This document shows, piece by piece, positions 1 to 9,294 of a stretch of 64,000 nucleotides of DNA. Location of the stretch: NCBI RefSeq assembly GCF_002252675.1, contig NZ_NQKY01000014.1:1-64000 (forward strand). The letters are read 5' to 3'. The notes under the pieces were generated by a model that saw only the letters and a program-made list of their open reading frames with translations, was not told the origin of the DNA and made no database searches. Position 1 is the stretch's first letter. Every line of letters begins with the position of its first letter. Position numbers and translations under genes: made by a program. The stretch is from Synechococcus sp. BO 8801. GTDB lineage: Bacteria; Cyanobacteriota; Cyanobacteriia; PCC-6307; Cyanobiaceae.

Positions 1-91
1 CGACGTAGAGACGGTTGTTGGTGGAGGTGACCCACTCACAGAACTGGTTCCACACCGAAGCGCCGGAGCGCTGCTGGAGAGTGGCGGTCAT
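1..91 (-). CDS. psbA: Photosystem II D1 protein, N-terminal fragment (cut by window edge)
   Basis: Translating the minus strand from the ATG at 91 gives 30 residues beginning [17 protein letters not shown] and continuing [13 protein letters not shown]. This is the start of cyanobacterial D1, the reaction-centre subunit of photosystem II that binds P680, the manganese cluster and QB in the thylakoid membrane. Only the stromal N-terminus lies in the window; the membrane helices are beyond base 1. There is no clear Shine-Dalgarno sequence before the ATG. It is divergent from the radical SAM gene at 354. Identification is firm because this N-terminus is highly conserved. Confidence 0.93.
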   Translation of the reverse strand, partial: MTATLQQRSGASVWNQFCEWVTSTNNRLYV

Positions 92-177
92 GAGTGCGTA
101 GAAGGAAGTCACCGAGCGCTGGCGTCGAAACGCCGGGCCGGTGGAAGGAGATGGGGGCGGTATCCCGTCCCCGCAGC

Positions 178-195
178 ACTGTAACAGTGTGTTGC
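178..195 (-). promoter_or_regulatory. HLR1-like (RpaB) site and possible psbA promoter
   Basis: Read on the minus strand the site is GCAACACACTGTTACAGT. GTTACAGT matches 7 of 8 positions of the HLR1 half-site (G/T)TTACA(A/T)(A/T), and a weaker 5/8 half lies two bases upstream. HLR1 is the RpaB site that controls cyanobacterial photosynthesis genes. A weak -10 candidate (GATACC, 164-159) follows, and the psbA ATG is about 90 bases downstream. The same bases also form a short CACTG/CAGTG palindrome. Confidence 0.35.
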
Positions 196-353
196 GGAGT
201 GTGAGGGCCGCCTTCATGAAGAAAAGCTTTGCTTCCCGGCGCGCCTCCCCCGGCCCCCTCCCCTGGTACCTCCCGGGCCCGGTAAGCCAACCGCCCACCG
301 GCGGCCCGGGCGCGCTTGTTAGCGTCCAGACACCCCCTCGAGCTGCGTCAGCC

Positions 354-1925
354 GTGAGCGATCAACGGGTGCTGCTCGTGCGGCTGCCCTGCAATCCGAT
401 CTTCCCGATCGGCCCGATCTACCTGGCCGATCACCTGCACAAGTGCTTTCCAGGCTTGCCCCAGCGGATCCTGGATCTGGCGGCGGTGCCCCTGCTCGAT
501 GTCCAGCGCGTGCTCCTGGAGGTGGTCGACCAGTTCCGCCCCACCCTGCTGGTGTTCTCCTGGCGGGACATCCAGATCTACGCCCCGGTCGATGGCCGGG
601 GCGGCAATCCGCTGCAGAACTCCTTCGAGGTGTTCTATTCCGCCAGCCCCCTCAAGCGTCTGCGGGGGGCGATCGGCGGGCTGCGGCTGATGGGCTCCTA
701 TTACGGCGAGCTGTGGCGCAACCTGCGGCTGGTGCGCCGGGGCCTGCGGCGCGCCCGCCGCCACAACCCCGGGGCCCGGGTGGTCATCGGCGGCGGGGCG
801 GTGAGCGTCTTCTACGAGCAGCTGGGCCGCGGCCTGCCCACCGGTTCGGTGGTGTCGGTGGGGGAGGGGGAAGGGCTGCTGGAGAAGCTGATCCGTGGCC
901 AGTCGCTCACTGGCGAGCGCTGCTATGTGGTGGGCGAGGCGCCCCGTCCGGGCCTGATCCATGAGCAGCCGGCGGGCCTGGAGAAGACGGCCTGCAACTA
1001 CGCCTACATCGAAGCGATCTGGCCCCAGCTGAACTGGTACCTCGACGGCGGTGACTTCTACGTCGGGGTCCAGACCAAGCGCGGCTGCCCCCACAACTGC
1101 TGCTACTGCGTCTACACGGTGGTGGAGGGCAAGGCCGTGCGCGTCAACCCGATCGCCGAGGTGGTGCGCGAGATGCGCCAGCTCTACGACCGTGGCGTGC
1201 GTGGCTTCTGGTTCACCGATGCCCAGTTCATCCCGGCCCGGCGCTACATCGACGATGCCAAGGACCTGCTGCGGGCCATTCAGGCGGAGGGCCTCACGGA
1301 CATCCGCTGGGCGGCCTACATCCGCGCCGACAATCTCGATGCAGAGCTGGCCGAGCTGATGGTGGCCACGGGGATGAGTTACTTCGAGATCGGCATCACC
1401 TCGGGGTCCCAGGAGCTCGTGCGCAAGATGCGCATGGGCTACAACCTGCGCACGGTGCTGGAGAACTGCCGGATGCTGGCGGCGGCCGGTTTCCGTGAGC
1501 ATGTCTCCGTGAACTACTCGTTCAACGTGATCGATGAACGGCCGGAGACCATCCGCCAGACGATCGCCTATCACCGGGAACTGGAGAGCATCTTCGGCGC
1601 CGGGTCGGTGGAGCCGGCGATCTTCTTCATCGGCCTCCAGCCCCACACCCACCTTGAGCAGTACGCCTTCGACCAGGGGATGCTCAAGCCTGGCTACGAC
1701 CCGATGAGCCTGATGCCCTGGACGGCCCGCAAGCTGCTGTGGAACCCGGAACCGATGGGTCGGGTGTTCGGCCGGATCTGCCTGGAGGCCTTCGAGCGCA
1801 ACCCTGCCGACTTCGGCCGCACCGTGATGGACCTGCTGGAGAGGGAGTACGGCGTGGCTCCCCTGGATCAGGCGTTGCGGGCGCCGGTGGAGGGGCGCCG
1901 GGCCCTGGCCACGGCGACGCTCTGA
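354..1925 (+). CDS. B12-binding-domain-type radical SAM protein
   Basis: The 523-residue protein has a Rossmann-like N-terminal half (about 1-200, with [19 protein letters not shown] and SVGEGEG) typical of cobalamin-binding radical SAM enzymes. It is followed by a radical SAM core with C245-x3-C249-x2-C252 (CPHNCCYC), which ligates the 4Fe-4S cluster. I start it at the GTG at 354, just before the conserved [11 protein letters not shown]. Longer in-frame starts add only a low-complexity Arg/Pro-rich stretch. The substrate is unknown. Radical SAM proteins of this general type in cyanobacteria have been linked to photosystem II and high-light acclimation, and the divergent psbA neighbour fits that, but this is inference. 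Confidence 0.75.
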   Translation: MSDQRVLLVRLPCNPIFPIGPIYLADHLHKCFPGLPQRILDLAAVPLLDVQRVLLEVVDQFRPTLLVFSWRDIQIYAPVDGRGGNPLQNSFEVFYSASPLKRLRGAIGGLRLMGSYYGELWRNLRLVRRGLRRARRHNPGARVVIGGGAVSVFYEQLGRGLPTGSVVSVGEGEGLLEKLIRGQSLTGERCYVVGEAPRPGLIHEQPAGLEKTACNYAYIEAIWPQLNWYLDGGDFYVGVQTKRGCPHNCCYCVYTVVEGKAVRVNPIAEVVREMRQLYDRGVRGFWFTDAQFIPARRYIDDAKDLLRAIQAEGLTDIRWAAYIRADNLDAELAELMVATGMSYFEIGITSGSQELVRKMRMGYNLRTVLENCRMLAAAGFREHVSVNYSFNVIDERPETIRQTIAYHRELESIFGAGSVEPAIFFIGLQPHTHLEQYAFDQGMLKPGYDPMSLMPWTARKLLWNPEPMGRVFGRICLEAFERNPADFGRTVMDLLEREYGVAPLDQALRAPVEGRRALATATL

Positions 1926-1955
1926 GCAGCGAGCAGCCCGAAACCTGTCATGATT

Positions 1956-1971
1956 GCCGCAAATAGGCGGC
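1956..1971. terminator. Short hairpin after the radical SAM gene
   Basis: GCCGC (1956-1960) pairs with GCGGC (1967-1971) around a six-base loop, 31 bases after the radical SAM stop codon and just before an AT-rich stretch. It could be a weak terminator. It lacks a clean T-run. Confidence 0.3.
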
Positions 1972-1982
1972 TATTAGAGAAT

Positions 1983-2000
1983 TTTAAGGTATTTAAGGTA
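1983..2000 (+). promoter_or_regulatory. Perfect 9-bp tandem repeat in the promoter region of the RTX gene
   Basis: TTTAAGGTA occurs twice in immediate succession (1983-1991 and 1992-2000), in the only AT-rich patch of this spacer, 90 bases before the ATG at 2090. It may hold a -10 element or a direct-repeat operator for a response regulator. On the minus strand the units contain CTTAAA, partly like a Pho half-site, but the 9-bp spacing is not the 11 bp of a Pho box. Confidence 0.4.
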
Positions 2001-2089
2001 AACTCATCACTCAAGCGGCATGGCCGCGGTCGCAGGCGCCTGCCCTGCAGGCCTCTTCCACCCAAGGCTCCCCCAAGCGCTTCCCCAGC

Positions 2090-4051
2090 ATGGCCACCAT
2101 CAACGTCACCCCCTCCGGAATCCCCACCCTCCGTGAGGTGATCAATGCGGCGGCCGCAGGGGACACCATCCTTCTGGCGGATGGCACCTACGCCTCCGTC
2201 CGGTCCCTGGCCAAGCAGACCTCTGCCCCTGGGGTCGTCCAGGCCTCCGGCTACGCCGTGACCGGCACCTCCGAGGCGGGCACCATCGTCAGGGACACCC
2301 GCATTTTTCAGCGAAACACGGATGGCCCCAACGGGCCCGGCACGGTCGCGAACCTGACCCTGGACTACAGCGCCGGTGGCCTCGCCGATGGCAACGCCCT
2401 GCTGCGGGCCACCTCCGGCGCGTTCGTGGTGCAGGATGTCACCTTCCGAGGCACCCACACCGGCTGGAACGGCAACGGCAACCTCTACATGTCGTTGACC
2501 TCGTTTTCGGCCACCTCGCCGATCACGACGAGTCTGACCCTGGACGATGTCACGGTCACGATCAAGGGGCAGGGTGGGTTCAACCCCTTGACCGGGGCTG
2601 GAGGTTCAGCCTTCCTTCACAGCTGGAACAACAGCGGCAGCCTTCTCATCCGCGACAGCCTCTTCGATGAAGCCGGCTTCCTGAGCAGCTTCAATATCCT
2701 CAACTTCACCGGTTCCGTTGCCACCGGTTCGGTTCAGATCTCCGGCAACACCTTCACCCGGTCAGAGAACCAGGCCGTGGTGCGCCCCACGGGCAATATC
2801 CTCGGCAATGTCACCGCGACGCTGAGCGGAAATATCTTTGAGAACGGCTCCTATCTTGATCTCTATGACGTCAGCAAGCTCATCACGCTGACATCGAACA
2901 CGTTTTCGACCATTGCCAATGGCTTCGGCCTTCGCATCAATGGCCCCACCGTCGGGGTGCTGCCAGTCCTGGCCGGCACGAACGTCTTCAGCGGACCGGG
3001 CCTTGCCCTGAAATACGTCGACCCTGGGAACAACAAGTCCATCAGCCTGACCGGGACCAGCATTGTCAACGGTGCGTCCTTCACCAAGCTCACCGCCGGT
3101 GGGCAGGGCAACGACACCCTCACCCTTGCCGCAGGCTTCACCGACTGGGTGAGCGGGGATGACGGCAATGATTCGATTTCCACCGGTGACCTGGCCGACG
3201 TCCTGCTCGGCGGCGCCGGGAACGACACCCTGACCGGTGGCACCGGTAACGACACCATCCGCGGTGGCGCTGGTAATGACACCATCAATCACACCGTCGA
3301 TTCCGATGGAGTCGACGCGGTGGATGGCGGCGCTGACACCGATGCCCTTGTGCTCACCTCAGGTTCAGGTAATCAGACTCTCACAGTCTTTTTTGACGGG
3401 GTCTCCATTACAGGCTTTGAAGGTGGTTCCGTGACGAATGTGGAGTCGGTGACGGCCAACCTTGGCAGAGGCCCGGCTGACCTGCTGGCTTACGATTCAA
3501 CAACAGCTGCTGTGACCGTCAATCTTGCCCTCGGAAGTGCAAGTGGGTTTACCTCAATCGCAGACATTGAGTATGTTCGCTCGGGTGCGGGCACTGATTC
3601 TCTAACGGGTAGCAATGCTGCCAATATTCTGGATGGTAGTACCAATAACGATACGATTGATGGTGGCGGTGGAGACGACACGTTGATTGGTGGCCTCGGG
3701 GTCGATCTCTTGACAGGTGGTTCGGGGAATGACTCCTTCCGTTACTTCTCGACCGATGAATCGGGCACGACGGCTGCAACCCGTGACGTCATCACGGCCT
3801 TTGAAGGAGCTGGCATTGCCGGCGGAGACCTGATCAATGTCAATGACGTTGACGCGAACACCGGTGCGGGTGGCAACCAGAACTTCACCTTCATCGGCAA
3901 TGCAGCGTTCACCGCTGTGGGCCAGTTGCGTTTCTTCCAGGACGGCACCAACACCTTCGTTGAGGCCAACACCACTGGAGCCAGTGGAGCGGAATTCACC
4001 ATCCAGGTGAATGGGTTGCATACCTTCATCGCCACCGACTTCGTCCTGTAG
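2090..4051 (+). CDS. Secreted parallel beta-helix protein with RTX calcium-binding repeats
   Basis: The 653-residue protein starts without a signal peptide. Residues 1-330 resemble a right-handed parallel beta-helix of the polysaccharide-lyase/epimerase type (early TLREVINAAAAGDTILLADG motif, then repeated short strands with SGN and TSN turns). Two blocks of RTX nonapeptides follow, at about 338-400 (GGAGNDTLTGGTGNDTI) and 500-560 (GGGGDDTLIGG). The C-terminal ~100 residues resemble the serralysin/M10-type RTX tail. RTX repeats bind calcium and normally mark type I secretion substrates. An enzymatic role on polysaccharide is possible but no catalytic residues could be assigned. It converges on the CPBP gene with a 9-base gap. 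Confidence 0.75.
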   Translation: MATINVTPSGIPTLREVINAAAAGDTILLADGTYASVRSLAKQTSAPGVVQASGYAVTGTSEAGTIVRDTRIFQRNTDGPNGPGTVANLTLDYSAGGLADGNALLRATSGAFVVQDVTFRGTHTGWNGNGNLYMSLTSFSATSPITTSLTLDDVTVTIKGQGGFNPLTGAGGSAFLHSWNNSGSLLIRDSLFDEAGFLSSFNILNFTGSVATGSVQISGNTFTRSENQAVVRPTGNILGNVTATLSGNIFENGSYLDLYDVSKLITLTSNTFSTIANGFGLRINGPTVGVLPVLAGTNVFSGPGLALKYVDPGNNKSISLTGTSIVNGASFTKLTAGGQGNDTLTLAAGFTDWVSGDDGNDSISTGDLADVLLGGAGNDTLTGGTGNDTIRGGAGNDTINHTVDSDGVDAVDGGADTDALVLTSGSGNQTLTVFFDGVSITGFEGGSVTNVESVTANLGRGPADLLAYDSTTAAVTVNLALGSASGFTSIADIEYVRSGAGTDSLTGSNAANILDGSTNNDTIDGGGGDDTLIGGLGVDLLTGGSGNDSFRYFSTDESGTTAATRDVITAFEGAGIAGGDLINVNDVDANTGAGGNQNFTFIGNAAFTAVGQLRFFQDGTNTFVEANTTGASGAEFTIQVNGLHTFIATDFVL

Positions 4052-4060
4052 GACCCGTCT

Positions 4061-4900
4061 TCAGCCGTTGGTGTCGGCGATCCCGTTCTCTCGACACCGC
4101 TGCTTCAGGTAGCTCCGCAGCACCAGCAGACCCCCGAGGCCGATCCACCCCACCAGGCCCCCGATCGGGTTGGGCTGGCTGCCCCCCGGGCCCGCCAGCC
4201 ATGGGGGGGCGCTCGGCAGCAGCTCCAGCAGGCCCGCCTGCAGGGCGAACCAGCCCCCCACCAGTCCGCCGTGCAGGCCGACCGCCCCCCAGAGCACCCC
4301 GCCATCGTCCCTGCGCACCAGGGCCAGGTTCAGTCCCAGCAGCAGCAGACCCCCCAGCAGGCCCACCGCCCCCAGTCCGCCGGGCTGACTCCAGGGGTGG
4401 ACGAGGGCGAAGACGGCCGCCTGCAGCAGCAGCGCCCCCCTGGGGGCCATCTGATGCTGCAGTTCACCCCACAGCCAGCCGCGGAACACCAGTTCCTCGG
4501 CGAAGCCCACGCCCACCATCAGGGCCAGGGCGTTCAGCACCTCGCCCCCGTCCAGGCCACCCGGCCCGATCCAGCGGGCGCCTCCCGAGGCCAGCAGGGC
4601 ACCCACCACCAGGGCCAGCAGCGCCAGGGTTCGCAGCAGCCCCCGCCCGAAGGCCCCCAGCGCCACGGGCAGCGGGGCCAGCACCCCGAGAGCGCGCCAC
4701 GGCTGGGATTCGCCCCAGACCCGGCGCAACCGCGGCGGCAGGGTCAGCAGCAGCAGCAACAGGGCCACCACCGCGCCGGCCAGATCCACCTGATCGGGGC
4801 GCAGGCCCGGGGCGAGGCCGGCCAGGGGGCGCACCAGCAGCCAGCCGAGGCCGTAGAGCAGCGGCACGTAGAGCAGGGTGCCGCTCCAGCGGGGGCCCAC
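4061..4900 (-). CDS. CPBP family intramembrane glutamic protease (CAAX/Rce1-like)
   Basis: The 279-residue protein has many hydrophobic segments and the CPBP (Abi) signature: E135-E136-LVFR140 in motif 1 and FALVH168 in motif 2. These residues form the glutamate-based active site of Rce1-type membrane proteases. The start is a GTG whose first base directly abuts the clpS stop codon, so the two are probably cotranslated and belong to one operon with dapL upstream. The physiological substrate is unknown. Bacterial CPBP proteins act in membrane protein or peptide processing. Confidence 0.82.
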   Translation of the reverse strand: MGPRWSGTLLYVPLLYGLGWLLVRPLAGLAPGLRPDQVDLAGAVVALLLLLLTLPPRLRRVWGESQPWRALGVLAPLPVALGAFGRGLLRTLALLALVVGALLASGGARWIGPGGLDGGEVLNALALMVGVGFAEELVFRGWLWGELQHQMAPRGALLLQAAVFALVHPWSQPGGLGAVGLLGGLLLLGLNLALVRRDDGGVLWGAVGLHGGLVGGWFALQAGLLELLPSAPPWLAGPGGSQPNPIGGLVGWIGLGGLLVLRSYLKQRCRENGIADTNG

Positions 4901-5260
4901 TCAGTTCTCCGGCTCGATCGTGCTCGTCAGGCCCTTGGCCTTGAGGGTTTCGCAGTAGAACTCCGCCGGCTCCAGATCGCAGACGATCACCAGTCCCACC
5001 CCCGTGTTGTGGGCCTCCAGCATCACGGCGATCGCATCCTGCTCACTCAGGGACGGCACCACCTGGCGCAGGGTGTTCACCACATACTCCATGCTGTTCA
5101 CGGGGTCGTTGTGAAGCAGCACCTTGTAGCGGGGTGAGGTCTTGCGCACCCGCTCCGGCGCCTTCTCGATCACGGCGGCCCCCCCCGGCGAACGGGAGGG
5201 GGTTTCGGTGGCCGCCGGGGTGGTGGAGGCGGTGGCAAAGGGCGGGATGGTCATGGGCAT
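4901..5260 (-). CDS. clpS: ATP-dependent Clp protease adaptor ClpS
   Basis: The 119-residue protein has a disordered Thr/Pro-rich N-terminus of about 35 residues. The ClpS core follows: YKVLLHNDPVNSMEYVVNTL, then DAIAVMLEAHNTGVGLVIVCD. ClpS binds proteins with N-degron residues and delivers them to the ClpA/ClpC unfoldase. The HNDPVN and MLEAHNTG motifs line the N-degron pocket. I start it at the ATG at 5260 (MPMTIPPF). A second ATG two codons later is possible. It sits between dapL (29-base gap) and the CPBP gene (no gap). Confidence 0.92.
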   Translation of the reverse strand: MPMTIPPFATASTTPAATETPSRSPGGAAVIEKAPERVRKTSPRYKVLLHNDPVNSMEYVVNTLRQVVPSLSEQDAIAVMLEAHNTGVGLVIVCDLEPAEFYCETLKAKGLTSTIEPEN

Positions 5261-5289
5261 GGCCGCTCCGGTCCTGACAGTGGCCAACT

Positions 5290-6516
5290 CTAAAGAGCCC
5301 GGATCCGACGCATCGCCTCGTCCACGTTGGCGCGGGAGTTGAAGGCGGAGAGGCGGAAATAGCCCTCGCCCGCCGCGCCGAAGCCGCTGCCGGGGGTGCC
5401 CACCACATGGGCCTGGTTCAGCAGGTGGTCGAAGAAGCCCCAGGAATCCAGACCCTCGGGGGTCTTGATCCACACGTAGGGGGCCTGCTGGCCCCCGTAC
5501 ACCTGCAGGCCGGCGGCCTCCAGTTCACGGCGGATGATGGCCGCGTTCTCCATGTAGAAGCCGATCAGGGCCCGCACCTGCTCCTGGCCTTCCGGCGAGT
5601 ACACGGCCTCGGCGCCCCGCTGCACGATGTAGCTCACCCCGTTGAACTTGGTGCTCTGGCGCCGGTTCCAGAGGCCCCACAGCTCCACCGGCTCGCCGGC
5701 GGCCGTGGTGCCGGTGAGTCCCCGGGGCACCACGGTGAAGGCGCAGCGGGTGCCGGTGAAGCCGGCGTTCTTGGAGAAGGAGCGGAACTCGATCGCGCAG
5801 CGCCGTGCCCCTTCGATCTCGTAGATGGAGTGGGGCAGCTCCGGATCGGAGATGAACGCCTCGTAGGCGGCGTCGAACAGGATCAGGGCGTTGTTGGCCA
5901 GGGCGTAGTCGACCCACTGCTTCAGCTGCTCCCGGGTGGCGACGGCGCCGGTGGGGTTATTGGGGAAGCAGAGGTAGATGAGGTCGACCGGCTGCTCCGG
6001 CAGCGGGGCCACGAAGCCGTTGGCCGCCGTGATCGGCAGGTAGGTGAGGCCCCCGTAGCGGCCGCCCCCGTCGGCGTCGCCGGTGCGGCCCGCCATGACG
6101 TTGCTGTCGACGTACACCGGATAGACCGGATCGGTGACGGCGATGCGGTTGCCGGCCCCGAGGATGTCGAGGATGTTGCTGCTGTCGCACTTGGAGCCGT
6201 CGGAGATGAAGATCTCCTCGGCGCTCACCTCGCAGCCGCGGGCCTGGAAGTCGTGGCGGGCGATCGCCTCCCGCAGCCAGCCGTAACCCTGCTCGGGCCC
6301 GTAGCCGTGGAAGCCCTCCCGGGTGCCCATGGCCTCGATCGCCCGCTGCATCGCCTCCCGGCAGGCCGCCGGCAGGGGTTCGGTGACGTCGCCGATGCCC
6401 AGGCGGATCACGGCCGCCTCGGGATGGGCCTCCGTGAACGCCTTGACGCGCCGGGCGATCTCGGGGAACAGGTAGCCCGCCTTGAGCCGGAGGTAGCTGT
6501 CGTTGACCTGAACCAT
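5290..6516 (-). CDS. dapL: LL-diaminopimelate aminotransferase
   Basis: The 408-residue PLP enzyme converts tetrahydrodipicolinate plus glutamate to LL-diaminopimelate in one step, in the lysine and peptidoglycan pathway of cyanobacteria, plants and Chlamydia. It shows the fold type I features: [13 protein letters not shown] near the N-terminus, [13 protein letters not shown]215-AAYEAF for the PLP pyridine nitrogen, and SFSK249NAGFTGTR with the Schiff-base lysine. Length matches the family. The start is an ATG divergent from the radical SAM gene at 6616, with a 99-base spacer. Confidence 0.95.
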   Translation of the reverse strand: MVQVNDSYLRLKAGYLFPEIARRVKAFTEAHPEAAVIRLGIGDVTEPLPAACREAMQRAIEAMGTREGFHGYGPEQGYGWLREAIARHDFQARGCEVSAEEIFISDGSKCDSSNILDILGAGNRIAVTDPVYPVYVDSNVMAGRTGDADGGGRYGGLTYLPITAANGFVAPLPEQPVDLIYLCFPNNPTGAVATREQLKQWVDYALANNALILFDAAYEAFISDPELPHSIYEIEGARRCAIEFRSFSKNAGFTGTRCAFTVVPRGLTGTTAAGEPVELWGLWNRRQSTKFNGVSYIVQRGAEAVYSPEGQEQVRALIGFYMENAAIIRRELEAAGLQVYGGQQAPYVWIKTPEGLDSWGFFDHLLNQAHVVGTPGSGFGAAGEGYFRLSAFNSRANVDEAMRRIRAL

Positions 6517-6615
6517 GGGTGGGAAGCGGAAGGCGGGGCGGCGGGGCCAGGCGGCATCTTCCTATGGCGCGGGCCGGCCTGCCTACGCTCGGGTCGCAGC
6601 CCGCCGGTCGCCGCC

Positions 6616-9294
6616 GTGTCCTTCGCCACCGCCACGCCCGCTGCGACGGCCGACGCACCCGTCGCCTTCGCTGAGCTGGTCGACGGCGGCATCGCCCGGC
6701 CCGCCCGCTACCTCGGCAATGAGCGGGGGGTGGAGCCCCGCGACTGGTCGGCGGCCCGGGTGCGCTGGGCGCTCACCTACCCGGAGGTCTACGAGGTCGG
6801 CGCCAGCAACCTCGGCCACGTGCTGCTTTATTCCATCCTCAATGCCGTTCCCGGTCAGCTGTGCGACCGGGCCTACCTGCCGGCGCCCGATCTGGCGGCC
6901 CGGCTGCGGGAGCGGGGGGCGCCCCTTTTCGCGGTGGAAAGCCACCGGCCCCTGACGGCCTTCGACATCCTCGGCTTCAGCCTCAGTTACGAGCTCGGCG
7001 GCACCAACATCCTGGAGATGCTGGATCTGGCGGGCATCCCGATCCGCGCCGCCGACCGGGGCGACCTGCCCCTCGACGACCCGGCGGCGCCGCCGCTGAT
7101 CTTTGCCGGCGGCCCCACCGCCACGGGCAATCCCGAGCCCTTCGCGCCCTTTTTCGATTTCCTCGCCCTGGGGGATGGGGAGGAACTGCTGCCCGAGATC
7201 GGCCTGGTGGTGGCCGAGGGGCGGGCCGCCGGCCTGGGCCGCCGGGCCCTGCTGCGGGACCTGGCCGAGGTGCCGGGGGTCTATGTGCCCTCCCTGTACG
7301 CCCCCGGGCCCGACGGCGTGAGCCTGCTGCCGCTGGAGCCGGGCCTGGCGCCCCGCATCCAGCGGCGCACCGCCACCCCCATGCCCCACTACGCCATGGG
7401 CCTGGTGCCCCACATCGAGACGGTCCACGACCGGCTCACGGTGGAGATCCGCCGCGGCTGCACCCGCGGCTGCCGCTTCTGCCAGCCGGGGATGCTGACC
7501 CGCCCGGCCCGGGACGTGGAGCCGGAGGCGGTCATCGAGGCGGTGGAGGAGGGCATGCTGCGCACCGGCTACAGCGACTTCTCGCTGCTGTCGCTCAGCT
7601 GCAGCGATTACCTCTCCCTGCCGGCGGTGGGTGTGGAGCTGCGCAACCGGCTGGCGGAGCACAACGTCAGCCTCACCCTGCCCAGCCAGCGGGTCGACCG
7701 TTTCGACAACTCCATCGCCCACATCCTCGGCGGCACCCGCCGGGCCGGGCTCACCTTCGCCCCCGAGGCCGGCACCCAGCGCCTGCGGGACATCGTCAAC
7801 AAGGGCCTCACGGACGCGGAGCTGCTGCGCGGCATCCGCACCGCCATGGAGAACGGCTACAACCGCGTGAAGCTCTATTTCATGATCGGTCTGCCGGGCG
7901 AGACCGACGCCGACGTGCTCGGGATCGTCGACACCTGCCGGGGGCTGCAGCAGCAGTGCCGTGATCTGGGTCGGCTGCAGCTCAACCTGACGATCAGCAA
8001 TTTCACCCCCAAGCCCCACACGCCGTTCCAGTGGCACAGCGTGTCGACGGCGGAGTTCCGGCGCCGGCAGCAACTGCTGCGCGACGCCCTGCGGCCCCTG
8101 CGGGGCATCAAGACCAATTACACCGACGTGCGGCTGTCGGCGGTGGAGGACTTCGTCGGCCGCGGCGACCGGCGGCTGGCGCCGGTGATCGAGGCGGCCT
8201 GGCGGGCCGGGGCGGGGCTGGATGCCTGGTTCGAATCGGCCGAGCGCACCCATGCCGCCTGGACCGGCGCCATCGAGGCGGCTGGCCTGGGGGGCTCCTA
8301 TCGGGCCCTGGAGATGGGCGGCTGGAGTGCGGCGGAGGCCTTTGCCACCGGCGACCTGGAGGCCTTCTGCCGCCAGCCCCTGCCCTGGGACCACATCGAT
8401 TCCGGGGTCGACAAGGCCTGGCTGGCGGAGGACCTGGGTCGGGCCCTGGCGGCCGCCGTGGTGCCGGACTGCTCCTTCGAGGGCTGCAGCAGCTGCGGGG
8501 TCTGCGGTCCGGAGCTGGGGCACAACGTGGTGATCCCGCCGCCCCCCGTGCCGCTGCCGCTGCCGCCGCGGGCGCCGTCCAGCGAGCGGGTCTGCCGGCT
8601 GCGCTTCGCCTTCGCCAAGACCGGCTCCCTGGCCCTGATCAGCCATCTCGATATCCTGCGGCTGATGGAGCGGGCCCTGCGCCGCAGCGGCCTGCCGGTG
8701 AGCTTCACGGGCGGCTTCCATCCCCTGCCGCGGCTGCAGGTGGCGCTCCCTTTGCCCCTGGGGGTGGAGGGCCTGCACGAGTGGCTTGACCTGGACTTCG
8801 CCGCCCCGGTCGACCCCGAGACGGCCCGGGAGCGTCTGCAGGCGGAGCTCAGCCCTGAACTGCTCCTCCTGTCGGTGCAGGCGGTGCCCCTGGCGACCCC
8901 CGGTCTGGCCCAGCAGATCCGTTCCGCCGAGTGGCGGTTCACCCTGCGGCCCGCCCCCGATCCGGCGGCACCGGCTCCGGCTTCACTGACCCAGGAGCGC
9001 TGGGCGGCGGCGGTCGCGGCGCTGCTGGCGGCCACCAGCCTGCCCTGGCAGGACCAGGACAAGAAGGGGCGCCCAAGGGAGCGGGAGTGTCGCCCCTACC
9101 TGCTCGACCTCCGCCTGGTGCCCGCTGAGGGCCCGTCCGGGGCGGACCAGGTGCTGGATCTGGAGGCCGCCGTGGATCCCCAGGGCCGCAGCCTGCGGCC
9201 GGACCATCTGCGCCACTGGCTGAGCACCGGCCTCGGCCAGCCGCTGGTGCTCGGTCCGGTCCAGCGCCGTTGCCTCCGGCTGGACGCATGCTAA
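6616..9294 (+). CDS. Two-domain radical SAM protein (TIGR03960-like) fused to a DUF2344 domain
   Basis: I start this 892-residue protein at the GTG at 6616 (VSFATATPAATADAP), because longer in-frame starts run antisense through dapL. After an N-terminal B12-binding-like region (about 35-260) comes a radical SAM core with VEIRRGCTRGCRFCQPGML, then a C-terminal module beginning near residue 660 (LRFAFAKTGSLALISHLDI) that matches the DUF2344/TIGR03936 type. This fusion is common in cyanobacteria. A cysteine-rich link (CSFEGCSSCGVCGPE) joins the two parts and could hold another iron-sulfur centre. No substrate is assigned. DUF2344 proteins often lie next to RNase E/G genes, as here (rne follows). 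Confidence 0.85.
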   Translation: MSFATATPAATADAPVAFAELVDGGIARPARYLGNERGVEPRDWSAARVRWALTYPEVYEVGASNLGHVLLYSILNAVPGQLCDRAYLPAPDLAARLRERGAPLFAVESHRPLTAFDILGFSLSYELGGTNILEMLDLAGIPIRAADRGDLPLDDPAAPPLIFAGGPTATGNPEPFAPFFDFLALGDGEELLPEIGLVVAEGRAAGLGRRALLRDLAEVPGVYVPSLYAPGPDGVSLLPLEPGLAPRIQRRTATPMPHYAMGLVPHIETVHDRLTVEIRRGCTRGCRFCQPGMLTRPARDVEPEAVIEAVEEGMLRTGYSDFSLLSLSCSDYLSLPAVGVELRNRLAEHNVSLTLPSQRVDRFDNSIAHILGGTRRAGLTFAPEAGTQRLRDIVNKGLTDAELLRGIRTAMENGYNRVKLYFMIGLPGETDADVLGIVDTCRGLQQQCRDLGRLQLNLTISNFTPKPHTPFQWHSVSTAEFRRRQQLLRDALRPLRGIKTNYTDVRLSAVEDFVGRGDRRLAPVIEAAWRAGAGLDAWFESAERTHAAWTGAIEAAGLGGSYRALEMGGWSAAEAFATGDLEAFCRQPLPWDHIDSGVDKAWLAEDLGRALAAAVVPDCSFEGCSSCGVCGPELGHNVVIPPPPVPLPLPPRAPSSERVCRLRFAFAKTGSLALISHLDILRLMERALRRSGLPVSFTGGFHPLPRLQVALPLPLGVEGLHEWLDLDFAAPVDPETARERLQAELSPELLLLSVQAVPLATPGLAQQIRSAEWRFTLRPAPDPAAPAPASLTQERWAAAVAALLAATSLPWQDQDKKGRPRERECRPYLLDLRLVPAEGPSGADQVLDLEAAVDPQGRSLRPDHLRHWLSTGLGQPLVLGPVQRRCLRLDAC

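Noticed and set aside
4201-4944. Plus-strand Arg/Pro-rich open frame opposite the CPBP gene
   Set aside because: Low-complexity shadow; the CPBP motifs on the minus strand are clear.
5407-6615. In-frame upstream extension of the radical SAM gene at 6616
   Set aside because: It runs antisense through dapL and shows no homology. The real protein begins at the GTG at 6616.
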